DNA of 64,000 bases from positions 744,001 to 808,000 of the forward strand of contig JARGXX010000111.1 in assembly GCA_030374765.1 (NCBI GenBank). Direction: 5' to 3'. Positions 48,010 to 60,230 of this stretch are shown here, one piece after another (the stretch's first letter is position 1; each line of letters begins with the position of its first letter). A program made the translations under genes and the position numbers. Source of the stretch: Agarophyton chilense. Taxonomy: Eukaryota > Rhodophyta > Florideophyceae > Gracilariales > Gracilariaceae. A model generated the notes under the pieces. It did not search any database. It was not told where the DNA came from and saw nothing but the letters and a program-made list of their open reading frames with translations.

Positions 48010-48867
48010 TCATGACAAGTGACGAAAACCATTTCCGGCCATAACTCTTCTTTTTACGTTCCCACGAACACGATGACAAGCTTTGGACCTATAGAGGGGT
48101 CCATGACTGTTGGACTTGTTAATTTCTTCAGTGCGGTTTTCGCTTGAAGACGGATGAGTAAAATTGGATCGACGCACAACTGGAAACGATACTGTACGAT
48201 AACTCTGGCCGTTGATATCTTTTTGGGCCTGAGCACAAGATTCGGATTTCAACTGTTGCTGCTGTCTTTTTCTTTAGAAAATAGGAGCTGGGAGAATCTC
48301 ATCTTCACCTAGGTCGAGAAGTGTCTCTGTGTGGCAAACCTCTTGCTCAGCGTGCCTTTCTCTAATGTTTGCATCTTGCAGCGATTGTGCACTGCTTGTT
48401 GCGAGACTGGTATTGTTGGCAGCTTGCTGGTCAGAGCCACCTGCATCACTTTCGATGTGTGATACAGTCTCATTCTCGTTTCGGTTCCGCAAAATTCTTC
48501 CACCATAATAGTTACGACCCCGTCGGAGACTCTATTGAATGAGAAAGTTTACGGCCCATTGTCCTTCAAATATTCTCAAGATTCGGATATTATTTTCTAT
48601 TTTGGAACGTAGTTCAAGAACAGCTGAAGGATGTTCGCCAACCAAAATGTGGTAGATAAGCTTCCCATCATCAGGAATGGATCAAATGAAGTATATACAC
48701 TCCCTTATACTTCTAGTAGCGGAAAAGATAAATTCCTCCGATATGGGATGTTCCGGATCATATTCGCGGCCTTCCAAAACTGACATTCTCCGGTTGAAGT
48801 TTTCACGCATTCGCCACTTTGATCCATTACCTTCTACGCTATGTTTATCCAGACGACTTAATTCCAT
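48010..48867 (-). pseudogene. Unknown gene divergent from the TNP2 transposase, copy B
   Basis: Same frame as 20116-20973. Here the first part is intact (ELSRLDKHSVEGNGSKWRMR, where A has a stop), but a TAG replaces Glu in the QESLRRG segment. The TGA after RECIYFI and TAA after LPAPIF are shared with A, i.e. older than the last homogenisation of the copies. Confidence 0.5.
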
Positions 48868-49456
48868 CTGGGTCGGAATTAAGATGATGTGATCTTCTGC
48901 AAGTAAGGCATCTGCATTCCCATATTGCTGTTGAGACTGACTCTACTGACATGGAGGACACATGGCCAGCTCAAACAGTGGAATAACGAAAGCAGACGAC
49001 GATCATGAAACAGGAATAGGGAAAAGCACGTCTGAAAGCTAGTAAACAATGGGGAAAAGCAGCGGAGACAGATCGTGATGGCATAGAAACCAGGAGAGAA
49101 GTTGGGGTGGCCGGTGGGTACTTACACTATTTTCCCGCGTAAAGTTTCGTTTCGTTCAAGGCGGGAACTTTTCCTCTACCTTGGGTATCACTGCATCGAT
49201 ACCAAGAATACGTGCTGCTACGCTGCGGTTTCATCTTTTTTTCTCATGTCATTCGACTGAAAGTCAAATTCAGTTGGAGCTTTAAATAGGGCACCGAGAA
49301 GACGGTTTTGGCAAAATGCAGGTTCCAGAGCAAGTGAAGGCTACGTGCCCCGAAAGAGTGCTTTTTTTCAAGAAGTCCATCACAGAAGCAGCTTGCGGAG
49401 TGAATCTCTGAGAAGTGGATCTGAATCTTTGAAAAGGATATTACAACAAACTGGCA
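48868..49456. promoter_or_regulatory. Shared spacer between divergent transposon genes, copy B
   Basis: Carries the same inverted pair of E2F-like boxes (49130-49139, 49160-49167) as copy A. Confidence 0.35.
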
Positions 49457-52400
49457 ATGCGAATAGGACCCTCGAAGAAGAGACTCAGAAGCATAAGAGA
49501 CAGCGGAAATCTTCTGAGCCTGAATCACCGCAAGTCACGCATTAGGCATATACAGTTCTGGAAGAGCAGGAACTTTGTACTGGAGGCTAAAACCAATACA
49601 GAAATGAGTCTTATTCATTTAGACCATGAGCAAGAGGAAAACACCATCAACGCGCCATCCAATGATACATGTGGAGATCCTTTCGCAGGCTGCAGCGATT
49701 CTTTGAATCCGGGAATTCGGGAGGATGTACATATCGACTTTCCAACATCTTCTGTCCCTGTTCTTGTACAACAAACTGTTGTGGGCACCATAAGGGGCGC
49801 AAATAAGCGGAAAGACGAGATTGGATTCCCTTTTCCGAATTCAGAAGATCCTATAAATGATTGGCAGCCAGATGGAAGAAAATGTTCTGTGGGTTTCGGA
49901 AGTGAATGAATAAGGCAATGGGATGGTTGTTGGGGAGAAATTTGGTCGAGGCCACCTCAAGGAAAAAGCGGTGCCTTGAAGCAGATTGAAACAAAGAGGC
50001 TGCTGGAAGTTCTTTCAATCATTGAGTATGGTGGACGTTCAGAGAATCAATCTCTTAGGTTGCTTCAAACAGCGGTTATAGGTTCAAAGTGTAGCTACGA
50101 CGCCATTATGAAATTTGAGAGGCGAAGATTTGGAGTTTGACGCTATTTTGTGGTCATGTGCAAGGAAGAACACGGACCTTGCTTTGAGAAGCACCCTAAC
50201 AACAATCGTTGCCCGACTGGCAAACGCAACCTTACAGTAATAATTCATAGAACATATTAGTACAGACTGGTTTCAGACCAGATAGCGGCACTTTGCAGAG
50301 AGAGAAATTCTTCCCGAGCCTTGTGGAAGGGATGCAAAGATGCATATAACGCAGCACTGGGAACCAATACTGATGATCTCTTTCTCTATGACTTCTACGA
50401 CGGCAAATTCTTTCTAGACTTACACATGGAGCGACTGTGCACGTGGAACGAAGACGACGAGTTATATGTTCTCTTTCAATTCTCTTCGGACGGTGTTGAA
50501 ATGTGTAAGGGGTGAAAGATGACAAACTCTCTCTGGCCTCTTATGTTCACCATTCGGTACTCCAGTCCGGAGTACCAATTCCGAGCTTCAAACGTTTTGT
50601 TGTATGCCTTAGTTCCCGGATCTCACGACACTGAGCTCTTTTACTTGTTCTTGTCGCCTCTAGTCAACGACATTGTAAATCTGCAAAAAGGAGTTAAGAT
50701 GTACTGCAACGACAGGAAGTTAAGGACAGTTTATATTTACCTCCTATTCTTAACAGAAGACTGGCCTGCAGCCAGCAAAATGCTTGGAACGAATGGTTAT
50801 AATGCGGAGTTTCCCTGCAGAAAATGTCACAAAAGAGCTCGGAGAGCATCTCACGGAGGAAATAGTCTATGGATGTTACCTGAATATACCCACAGTAGAC
50901 GCCTCAGTAGATTCTCGCCAAGAAGCAGACCGGAAGCTTATATTGAAGTAGAATGTTCACAGTTGCGTAATGCAAATGAATTTTTGCTAACATGGAGTCG
51001 GCTGGAGAGATCTGCCAATAGAAACGTGCAGGAAAGAATTATAAAGAATACAAGAATCAAGAGACGTACAGTACTGGGAAAGCTCGAATTGGATATACTC
51101 AAATATGTGCCCTATGATTCTATTCACCGATGGCACCTAGGCTCGGTAAAACATTTGGATGTTCTCAGCATTGGTACACACCGAAAGTGCGAACCTGGCA
51201 AACACAATTTCGTCGTTCAGGACGGCGTTATCCAGAGTATCAACGAATCGCTTTCGTCTGGTTCCACGGGAGTTCTGGAAATATGGGGGCGCCCTCCGGA
51301 ATCGTTCAAGTACATTGGGGGGTTCAAGGCGAAGGACTTCCAGATTTTGGCACTGTTTTACGGACCCTCTCTAATTAACAACAGCTCGATCGATGAAGGG
51401 CTGGCCACTATATGGAGTTGGACGTCCAAAAGTATGCATATTCTTTTCAACACGGTGCCTACAAAGGACGATATACTCCGACTGAGAGAACTGGTGGTAC
51501 AAGCTCATTCATTGTTTGTGACCTATTTCTACAACGATACCTCTTCCGTGTTTTGTCTCATCCCAACTCGGCAGGCCACTCTCCACTTTCCTGAATAATT
51601 ACAGAAATGTGGTCCTCTACATAACATATCCCAGTTCATTGTTGAACGTGCAGCGCAGAGTTTGGCTGACATTTTGATATCCAAGCAACGGCCAGAAGCA
51701 AACTTACTCCACAAAACACATACCGTGTTTGCCTTGCAAATGTTTGATGGCGGGATGGGGTTCAAGAAATGGAAAGCAGTCAACGAGTTGAGCACACCGT
51801 GAAACCATAATCGGAGACTCCCAAATTCGCATTTTTTGAACAACTAAGAATCCCAGCAACACGAGACTGAAGAGCTGAATGGTACAAGCAAGACCATGCC
51901 ACAGACAGCTGTGTCTCGTGTAAAAATCTTCGGCACTCGCTCGAGGGTAGGAGGACCGGAACGTTTTAGGCAAGTGAAAGAATACGTTGGGTTATCTCTT
52001 CCAAACACTGCATAGGACATTGAGCTAGTGAGTTTGGACTTGTACCCCTCACTCACAATGTCAGTCGATGATATAACTCTTAAAATAGAGTGTTTGGCTA
52101 TATTTTTCCGTCGTTAAAGACAGGGTATGCATAAAGCCCGAAAGCGATGCTGGGTGGCAGCACATTTTGAGCCTGAAGACTCTGATGACGTACGAAAATG
52201 AGATGGTTCTGAAATGCAACCGTTCGACGTTTATTATGGGGTCACAGATGAGCTTCGGCAGGTCAAAGTCTCGTATCAAACGTCACTGGAGCAAATAACA
52301 TACTCCAGAACCTACCAACTTTCAAGGGTCGATTGGATGTACGGAATCTTGTTTGACCGCATCACAGGGCAGTGGTACCCCCGCTTAACTGGAGCACAGC

Positions 52401-52672
52401 GCAATGGTACCATTCGAGACAAAAGAAAAACTCTTGAGGACCTTTCTTGTATCAAGAGAAACATCGGTTTTCTGGACTACAACGGCCGTCGAACCTTCTT
52501 CGATTCCGTGGATGAAATATTGTTCATGAAACTGGAAGACAACGCATTTACGAAGAGGCGTGGAAGAAATGCATTCGTGATGAGCAGTGGAACGTCATTG
52601 ACAAAGGTGCGCCGATGTGCGAGGAAATCTAACGTTGAGTGTGACAGGTCGTCACGAAGAAATACGAAATAA
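49457..52672 (+). pseudogene. TNP2-type DNA transposase, copy B
   Basis: Same frame throughout 1072 codons, as in copy A. The longest open piece, 50519-51598 (359 codons), spans the core TNP2 domain from NSLWPLMFTIRYSS to CLIPTRQATLHFPE. B-specific stops are TGA 49907 (Gly in A), TAG 50258 (Trp in A), TGA 50513 (Arg in A) and TAA 51596 (Leu in A). At least six others are shared with A, including the TGA after RRRFGV and stops in the 3' third. Neither copy can make a transposase. Confidence 0.85.
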
Positions 52673-52930
52673 TGGATACGATATAGACAGCACAATGTGA
52701 AATACCAGTATTCGGAGGCCAACTGCACTTGATATCTACATTCCATGTTCAGGGTTCCATGGCATCAAATGTCACAAAATATTTACCAAACTTAATTTGC
52801 TGCTAGGTCAAATATGAAAGACTTCGATTGGATGATCTTGATGCCAGACGGGCATCGTAAGGGTATCTTAAGAAAATCTCTTTTTTACGGACGTAAGAAA
52901 CTGCTGCGCACCCAATGCACATATTGTCGG

Positions 52931-54289
52931 TCACCAACTGCACATCAATAGTGCGTCCATTGTAGATACCATGTACATCCGAAGTACATATTTTGAGGTA
53001 ATCTTTTGCGTATTTTCTGTAATTTCAATGTATATCATTTTGCTTCCAAAATTGTTTGAAATTGACGTCAAAAATGAGATAATGTTGGATATCTTTGGGA
53101 AACTATGGCATATCAAATTGCCTCTTTGGGTCGAGGTTCACCACTGAAATGATGCGATCCATTTCTTTCATAAATTGCATTCTCTCAGTCTCTTGGACAT
53201 AAGTGACTGTACGTCTTCTTAAAGCCTCACCCATTGCACCGTGATTTTCTTGGTACGCTCAACAAGTATATATTTTTTGGCTATTTCCCGCAAATCCTAA
53301 CAATTGATTCTGGGAAAGGCTGAGTCGGATGTGTCGTTCACACCAATGGTGCTTGATGTATCTTTCTCAGATGAAACAGCCATCTCACCATTGTGACTCT
53401 CGCCCTTGAATCGCTCTTGGACTTCATTCCTTCCTCACTGTTACTGAACTTGACCGGGAAGCACTTCTCGGAAAGTGGCTAAGACTCTTCGGAGAAGTCA
53501 CTCCACGCGAATGGAAACAGATAATCCATAAAATTCATTTCGTTCTTTGTCAAATAAAGAATCGTTTTTCAGCTGTCTCAAGTTGTTCAAAACGGATGCT
53601 TACCTCTTCTATTGGTATTTGTTGGGTAACAGCAATGGGAGAATACTACAACGATAAAATCTAGACAGAATTGCGCCTATTCTAGTGAAGGGTTTGAAAT
53701 CTTTCTCGCGTCGTACAAGCTCAAAGTCAATTCTTCCAGCCGCTTTATGGAAAACAAACATAAAACAATAAAGCCTGATGCCTCGATTATTCATTCCGGA
53801 ACTCTACAAATTGATTACCAAGAATATTGGTGGATAAATTATTGAAACCGAGTTCAAGGTACTTCCACGCCTGTAGAAAAATGAAATGAGATTGCGCAAG
53901 AATCCACAACGACGCACATGTGCTTCTTGAAAACAACAGGCTTTGCTGAGCTCAAACGGCTCCAGTCTAGGACGCCTGCTCACCCTCGGACTCTTGAACA
54001 ACATTAGCAGGGTTGTCGGTAATGATACATCTCAAGCTTCTCATGGTTATTTGCAAATCTTTTCGGCGAAGATCATTTCAAATATTGTGACTTGTGGAAT
54101 CTTGACAAATCTTTTTACGATGTCAGATGATACTGGCTTCCCCTTATGGTGCTTAAAGTTTGACAGCAGATGTGACATTTGAACCTCCTTCAGTGAACAT
54201 CTATTGTAGTTTTTAGCAGCTAAAAGGCCCCGACTAACTTTGTCACCGAGATTTTGACCTTCTCCAAGTGCATGCGATGATTCTTGCAA
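52931..54289 (-). pseudogene. Frame-coherent unknown pseudogene, copy B
   Basis: Counterpart of 25036-26394, nearly identical; two of its ORFs (54289-54047 and 53794-53609) encode exactly the same peptides as in A. Same stop-only interruptions. Confidence 0.4.
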
Positions 54290-55065
54290 GAACTCTAGTT
54301 ATCGTTCTTCTATAAGCTCTGAAACAATAAAAGAATCTGATGATTTTTGGTAACGACATCGAAAGTGGTTAGAGTGAGTAATGTTCGAAAGTCAGTGCAA
54401 TTTTCTTTTCGCCGGTATTGAGCCATGATTACAACTGCACTTGCACGGCGGCAACTAGAATTTCTTCAGATGGCACTCGATGTAGAAGGTTCCTTGACGA
54501 AAAAGAGGGATTGCACAAAAACGCCAGGTAACGTACAGCTAAATTCCGAGGATATGGAGGGATGAATGACGACAATATTTTCATTGTGTGTTTCTCTTTC
54601 TGACATACGTACATCGTCTTGCTATAGTTTCAAAAGAATCGATTAAATGTGTTCGACTCCCGTCACCCTTGGGCTCCATAAAGACGTGGTCTTCCAAGTC
54701 ATCTGGGACGTGGTGAGCATTGTCTTTTGTGTTCGGCAATTATGTCCTCTTCGCTTGCCGTGCAATTGTATTAGAGTTTTTCTCTTACAATGGCGCTTCA
54801 AGATCATCCTCTGACTTGTTACGGCAATATTGTAAAAGAACACAGAATGATGGAGATATTCCACCCATTTATAGATTCTGATCTGCCTCTAGGTGATGAG
54901 CATTGAGTGGGCCTTTCATTTTCGCAGTTTGTGGCTGTCCCATTGATCGCAGAGGCGGTTGATTGATTTCGAAGAATTTTTCTCGACGTAAGTTAGAATA
55001 GCGCAGTGCTCAAATAGTTACAACATCTGCAACTACTCCCAATTCATGATACCACAACACCACCA
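54290..55065. other. Weakly coding minus-strand stretch, copy B
   Basis: Counterpart of 26395-27170, including the 61-codon ORF at 54614-54429. Confidence 0.3.
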
Positions 55066-55559
55066 CTAAATCACCACAATAATGAATAAATCGTCGTTAG
55101 AGACAAATCTTAAAACAAGAGTACTGATATCAGCGATATCCACGATTATAAGCCCTATTTGGCACAGCTTTGTTCCAAATTCTTTACGGCAACGCCGTCG
55201 AGCTCTTTCAAAACAATTGCGGAATCGAGATTGCACTACGATCCCGTTTGGTATTCTCTGAGCCACGTTGAATCAGTTTCTCCAATTTCTGAGGTTTGCA
55301 TCTAAGCGTACAACTTTCACAGTAGAGTTCCTACTACACAAGTCTTTCTACTTCCAGATACCAACGCCATTTGAAGTTCACGAATACAAACGATTTTTGA
55401 GAGAGCAAGATGATCCTTACCGCGACCTATTTCATCAGTTTTTCTAGAATCCGCTTGAATGTCGATGTATCTATACAAATGTTTTTTGGACCTCCTCTGA
55501 ATACTGCCATTGCGTTGTATCTTTTGAACAGTTTCGAATTTGAGCACTAGGAATTTCAA
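55066..55559 (-). pseudogene. Two-exon-like unknown coding region, copy B
   Basis: Counterpart of 27171-27664 with both ORFs open and several amino-acid changes (for example YIDIQADSRKTDE). Confidence 0.35.
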
Positions 55560-56460
55560 GTATATTCATGTATATGGTTTTTCTACTCATTTTCTCTACT
55601 ATGAAATATAATTCCTCTTTCGAAAAGGCAGATGGTGTTATGAGAGCGGTGTATTTCGGTACATTTGAACTTTTTGAATAGCCTAATCATGTGTAGGGAG
55701 CAGCTGTTGGCATGTTTATGAACGGCAAGGCAACTGTACTTGTTTTAGGTGCTTCGGATTAATTGTTGTCCACCGATATTAATCGAGCTCAAAATTATTA
55801 CATCGTCAGCAGTCTCGATCCCGACACGACTGATACTAAGGGTTTCTCAAAAAAAACATGTATGCATTGAACTCTGTTCTGCAAGAAGTAACCCTTGACA
55901 ATACTGATACCATACATAGGCGGTCTGTTGTGCTTTTCATTAGAATTCAATAATGATGGCATTATAACTCGAACCGCTGAGATCTGAAAAAGAACTCCGA
56001 TGCAGAATCAGGAACATAAGAAAGTGTGTCCATGTCTTCTACGTACCGCCTTCCACAGGAATACATTCGTCCATTTTTTTCAGATTATGGACTACAACAT
56101 TCTCTTGATAAGTACTAACTTTCTTTCTCTGTGTGTCGATACTTGCGCCTTTCGTTACCACATTAACACTTTTAGAATTAAAGACAGCAGCAATACGCCC
56201 CTCATCACAATAAACTTTTTTTTATGTCGTCTTTGAATCACTTCAAAACTGCTCACAGCAAACACCAAGAACTGAACGACGCTTCAAACCCTTTAATTTT
56301 ACAATATTGATGATTTTATGTGGCCTTTGAAACACTTTTCCTTTCTTTTTTCCGCCTCCTATATCTTTTCTACGTTTTAAAACGTTATAAGTCTTGCAAA
56401 AGTCGTACCTTTTTCAGCATTCGACGTTCGAGGAACTTAATTGCTTAGGCGACATTTATC
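55560..56460. other. No firm gene, copy B
   Basis: Counterpart of 27665-28560; AT-rich, diverged from A, with single-base indels. The A-strand Harbinger-side ORF at 28375-28145 is not open here over its full length. Confidence 0.3.
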
Positions 56461-56676
56461 TTTTGTTAATTTTTCATTCTTGAATGCAAAAACGTGGAGC
56501 TTCATGCAAAGTGCTACATATCTCAAACTAAAGAAACCGAGCTTACCAGACCAGATTATAAAATTATCCCTTGCGCTACAATAATTCCAGAAGCGTCCTC
56601 AACGCAAGTACACAAAGAAAAATGAAAGTAGTTTACCCCACATTCTGAAATGTCACAAATCTTTGACACGGGAATC
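56461..56676 (-). pseudogene. Harbinger transposase remnant, copy B
   Basis: Retains only the part after the GD..Y box, corresponding to A 28567-28783. The rest of the gene is gone; the cut is exactly at the telomere-like filler. Confidence 0.65.
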
Positions 56677-56700
56677 GGGGTTTAGGGGTTTTAGGGGTTT
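56677..56700 (+). repeat. Telomere-like filler at deletion junction 1
   Basis: 24 nt on the plus strand: G4-T3A-G4-T4A-G4-T3. The left flank matches A up to 28783 and the right flank matches A from 35155/35156. The filler is absent from copy A at both places. Its first 21 nt are identical to the filler at 63110-63130. Confidence 0.9.
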
Positions 56701-57716
56701 AGCTAGAACGAGCACACTTTAAGAATGAATGTGGCGACAGAGATTGAAAGCAGTCGTCAAAATATGCCATTTCCTCTCAAAAAAATGGGAATCTGGAAGG
56801 TAACAACTTTCTTCTACTCAAGATACTGCGGACGTTTGTAGATCACAAATTATTTCTAATGGTTTTAGCGAAGACTTTTCTATTTAAAAAGCCAAAATAT
56901 CATCCAGCTTCAATAATCTGATCACATGCTTTTTAAATATGCATCTAGTTCCTACCGTCTTGGTTACGAACCCTTCGTAGCGGCGCCATTGTGTGGAACC
57001 ATGCAAGTTGTTTCTTAGTAAAAACTTCAAAGCGCATATCAACTAAGAAATCTTTAAAGAGCACAATGCATTGTACTGGTCGACATGCATCGTATATTCT
57101 TAAACATCGATTCTGCAAATCTCCGTGCTCCCGTGGCTCCTTTGGAAACCATATTCAATGCCATTGAAAAGGTAGAAGCCTGTAGAAGGTTTTCGTATCC
57201 GTGGCATGTTAGCGCCTTAGTCTTCGACGATCTGTAAGAAGTATTGATTATGAAACAACCACAGAGAGCTGCAGGCTTGTCGTATATACCGTAAAAAGTT
57301 TGTCGTATTCAACAGGTAATATACGGAACCAAGTGCGCTATCGGAATATAGGGTTCTCGATTCCACTACAAAATAATAGGAGACGACGTCGAGCAGTCTT
57401 CCAAAGACGGCCGTCTGGACTTGTACAGGGCCGCTACCAATATAACTCATTGATATTCTTAAATATTCCGTCACAATTTAATTCTAGACAAATGAAGTAC
57501 ATAGCATGCCTGTCATTCGGACATCCGTGATGTTTTAACCCAGAGCCTGCGTAGGGATTATTATTTCCGGAGACTTGACAAAAAATTGACGCCTCTGCGA
57601 TTGGTCAACGAAAGCTGTACTCCACCTCCTTGTGGTGTCGACTGGGCAGCATAAGCTGGCTAGCGGAGTAATTCAAGGAAGGATTCCTGTTGGAGAGGGA
57701 AGTGATCAGACCTCCG
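56701..57716. repeat. Segmental duplication, copy B, block 2
   Basis: Direct counterpart of 35156-36172. Confidence 0.9.
57217..57474 (-). CDS. Conserved 85-codon ORF, copy B
   Basis: Counterpart of 35673-35930, open at the same length (VQTAVFGRLLDVVSYYF). Function unknown. Confidence 0.3.
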   Translation of the reverse strand: MTEYLRISMSYIGSGPVQVQTAVFGRLLDVVSYYFVVESRTLYSDSALGSVYYLLNTTNFLRYIRQACSSLWLFHNQYFLQIVED

Positions 57717-58514
57717 TAGGCCAGTGATCCCTATTATGTTGGTTTGTTTTTGCAAAATTCTTGGGACTTGTTTCAATTTTCTGAGAAAATTAAACTATCG
57801 GTATTTTAAGGCCAGGCGTTACGGTATGCTTTTGAAAATTAATTTTTTAAGGCTAAGTGCAACGATATGCAGAGCTTATGTGAGATCCCATATTGGTTTT
57901 TGTCCATTGGTCTTTACTGGTATTCTTTGTGTTAGATTCCGGAAACGCGATTATGTAAGGGCTTTCCTTAATTGTATGATCAGGGATTATTCTCCATGTG
58001 CACGTTTACCATCAGTGCGACCCTAGAAAACGCATGAAAGTCTTATTCGGCTGGGGGTTCTGCGTGTTTTCCAATCGAGTCTTCTAAGGTTTTTTTAAGT
58101 TGTATATTGTAGGCAACGGTTTTTTGTGATATTGGTGTTTGATTATTGAAGGGTTTTCTGAAGAAGTGTTGTTCAAATTTTGCTACCAAGCGCCTTTTGT
58201 ATTGACGTAAGGCGGGGGTATTTAGAGCACCAAGACCTGTCCAGTAGTAACAGTGGGTAGTGTTGCCGAGGCACGAATCTCAGGATCCTGGCGGATACGA
58301 GGCCCGGACCAAATTCCACTTGTATTGACGTCGGGTGACGACTGGACCTATTTCAGTCGCGCGTCCAGGCTGGAGCAGCCCTCTTAAACACGCAAGCCTG
58401 TACTAAGGGTTAAATTAGTCTCGAGGACGGAATGGGTTGACCTTACTCAGAGGTGATTAACCTGCAATAAATAAAGTATCAAAGTGCAGGGCTCTCGGGC
58501 AGGACATCGAGGGT

Positions 58515-59615
58515 ATGGGGATGGATGCTTTGGGCATCCTAAGAGAAGCGTTTCGGGTTAGGCTTTTAGCTTCCCTTGGGGAAAAGTCGCAAATTAGATA
58601 TGCTCTCCTTCGTGTCATCAGGAATGTGATACCGGGGATCCCTAAAATGGGTGAGGTGGATACCTTATTACGGTGCATGGAAGATAAAACACACCCACTA
58701 CGTTTCGAAGGAAGTGCGCCGAAGGAGGGGTCTTATAGGAAAGTAGCGAGTACTCGAGTTGTAACCGGCTCGGATCAGAAAGCCGGAGAGCGTTCAAAAC
58801 GCAGACCGGAGGGCAAAGAGGGTGAGTCCTCAAGTGAATACGAGTCCGAGTCCGCTCCAGATTCCGACTCAGAGGAAGAAACTGCTGCCTGCTTCAGTAA
58901 AATGCAAAGAATTCTTTCTTTCATGGAGGGGTTAGAAAAGGTGCATAAGCGCAGGACTAGGCTGATAAAGGAATTGAAGGAGTCGCAGAAGAGTTGGAAG
59001 GGAAAGCCACAGGGGGAGGATTTTCTTGGCAACGTCAGACAGGCGATGAGTGGGATTGTTATTGATTCCGGCAATGTTTCTAACTCACAGTCCGATGACT
59101 GCGATGAGGACGTTTCGAACCTCGCAAGGAAGATTTTATATTTGAAGCAACAGAAGGCTAACCAGGAGTTCTGGGCTGCTTTGGCTAGCAAACCGTTTCC
59201 TGAACAACATGTTTCTGTTGACAGTCTCGAAGGTGAAGATATGCTCCGCAAAGCCCTGACAGACTATCCGACGGTATCTGCGTGGGCTGAAGCTTGTAAT
59301 TTGACGGGCATTCGGAAAGGCCGGGAAGCTGCAATGCTGACTCGGGTTATTGACTGCTTCATCAGCTCGCTGGCCGTAGTAAGAGCAAAAAACGAGTTGG
59401 TAGTGGAGTTAACAATTCGTAGGTTGGCGGCAGTTATAATGGGTGATAAGAATAGAAACTGAGAAGCGGTCAGAGATCGCGACGAGGAACACGATGATTT
59501 GATAAGCGAGTCAATGAATCGTAAGCTTCGCAATCACAAGTCGGTAAAACTTCGAAAGAAGTTAAAGGAAAACAAGTCAGCCTTGCCTGATCAAGGTGAC
59601 GGGAACGAAGTATAG
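58515..59615 (+). pseudogene. Gag-like protein of unrecognised retroelement
   Basis: A 315-codon ORF (58515-59462) continues in frame after a TGA to a TAG at 59613, 366 codons in all. N-terminal helical part (RLLASLGEKSQIRYALLRV), then a Ser/Glu/Asp-rich acidic linker (ESSSEYESESAPDSDSEEE), a Lys/Arg-rich helix (KRRTRLIKELKESQKSWK), a C-terminal helical domain (LTDYPTVSAWAEACNLTG, FISSLAVVRAKNELVVELT), and a very basic tail (NRKLRNHKSVKLRKKLKE). The arrangement fits a capsid/nucleocapsid-type protein of a DIRS- or LTR-like element, but no RT follows inside the block. No Cys-knuckle is present. Alternative: a host nuclear protein. Confidence 0.4.
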
Positions 59616-59739
59616 AAAACAATATTAACAGCAACTGCGGTTATTAATTCGATGGGCATGCAAAATGTGCTTCCTATAACAGAGTCGGCCGATAAATAGG
59701 GCGGGCATACGAAGAAAGAAAACACACCCTAATGACAAA

Positions 59740-60230
59740 AGTGAAGACACAAGAAGAGGATTCCTAAGCATACCTGAGGGACTTCGAAGTGTGCGCATTT
59801 GCTTATATACCGAGCAAATTCACCCCTCTCTACTGGTACAAGAGAGAAACGCTGTCCAAACGGCCTGGCGAGCAGTTCTTGCAAGGCACCGGGGATGATT
59901 CAAATCGCTGGAATTTTCTGGTTGCGGAGGAGTCCGTAGGAGAGGTTGATTCTACGTTTGAATACGATGACCCAATCAATGGGTCGTTCTGAATCCAGAT
60001 CTAGTATTATTGCCAGAAATATTTCTGGCATTCTCGATGGGTATATTTCACTATTACCAAAAGATACCCAACTAAAGTATATGACAAAAATTACGCGATG
60101 TGAAAGAGAGATCGAGAGGGCTAATAAGTTTATTTGCTGGGGAGAAGGCTTGAGGATATCAAGAACTTATAGGGAGTTGAGGGGGTGAGCTGAAACGGTA
60201 TATGAGACCGCGAAAAAGATCGACTAGCTG
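59740..60230 (+). pseudogene. Second coding-looking segment of the B-specific block
   Basis: Two overlapping frames: DFEVCAFAYIPSKFTPLYWY and RWNFLVAEESVGEVDSTF (to a TGA at 59990), then IIARNISGILDGYISLLPKD and KITRCEREIERANKFI (59946-60188). Probably the downstream half of the gag-like gene or a second protein, split by a frameshift. Family not recognised. Confidence 0.3.

Larger units (their letters stand above)
43320..56676. repeat. Segmental duplication, copy B, block 1
   Basis: Direct counterpart of 15426-28783. Its left edge cuts the multi-exon gene inside the exon corresponding to 15444-14929. Its right edge lies inside the Harbinger transposase at the telomere-like filler. Confidence 0.95.
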
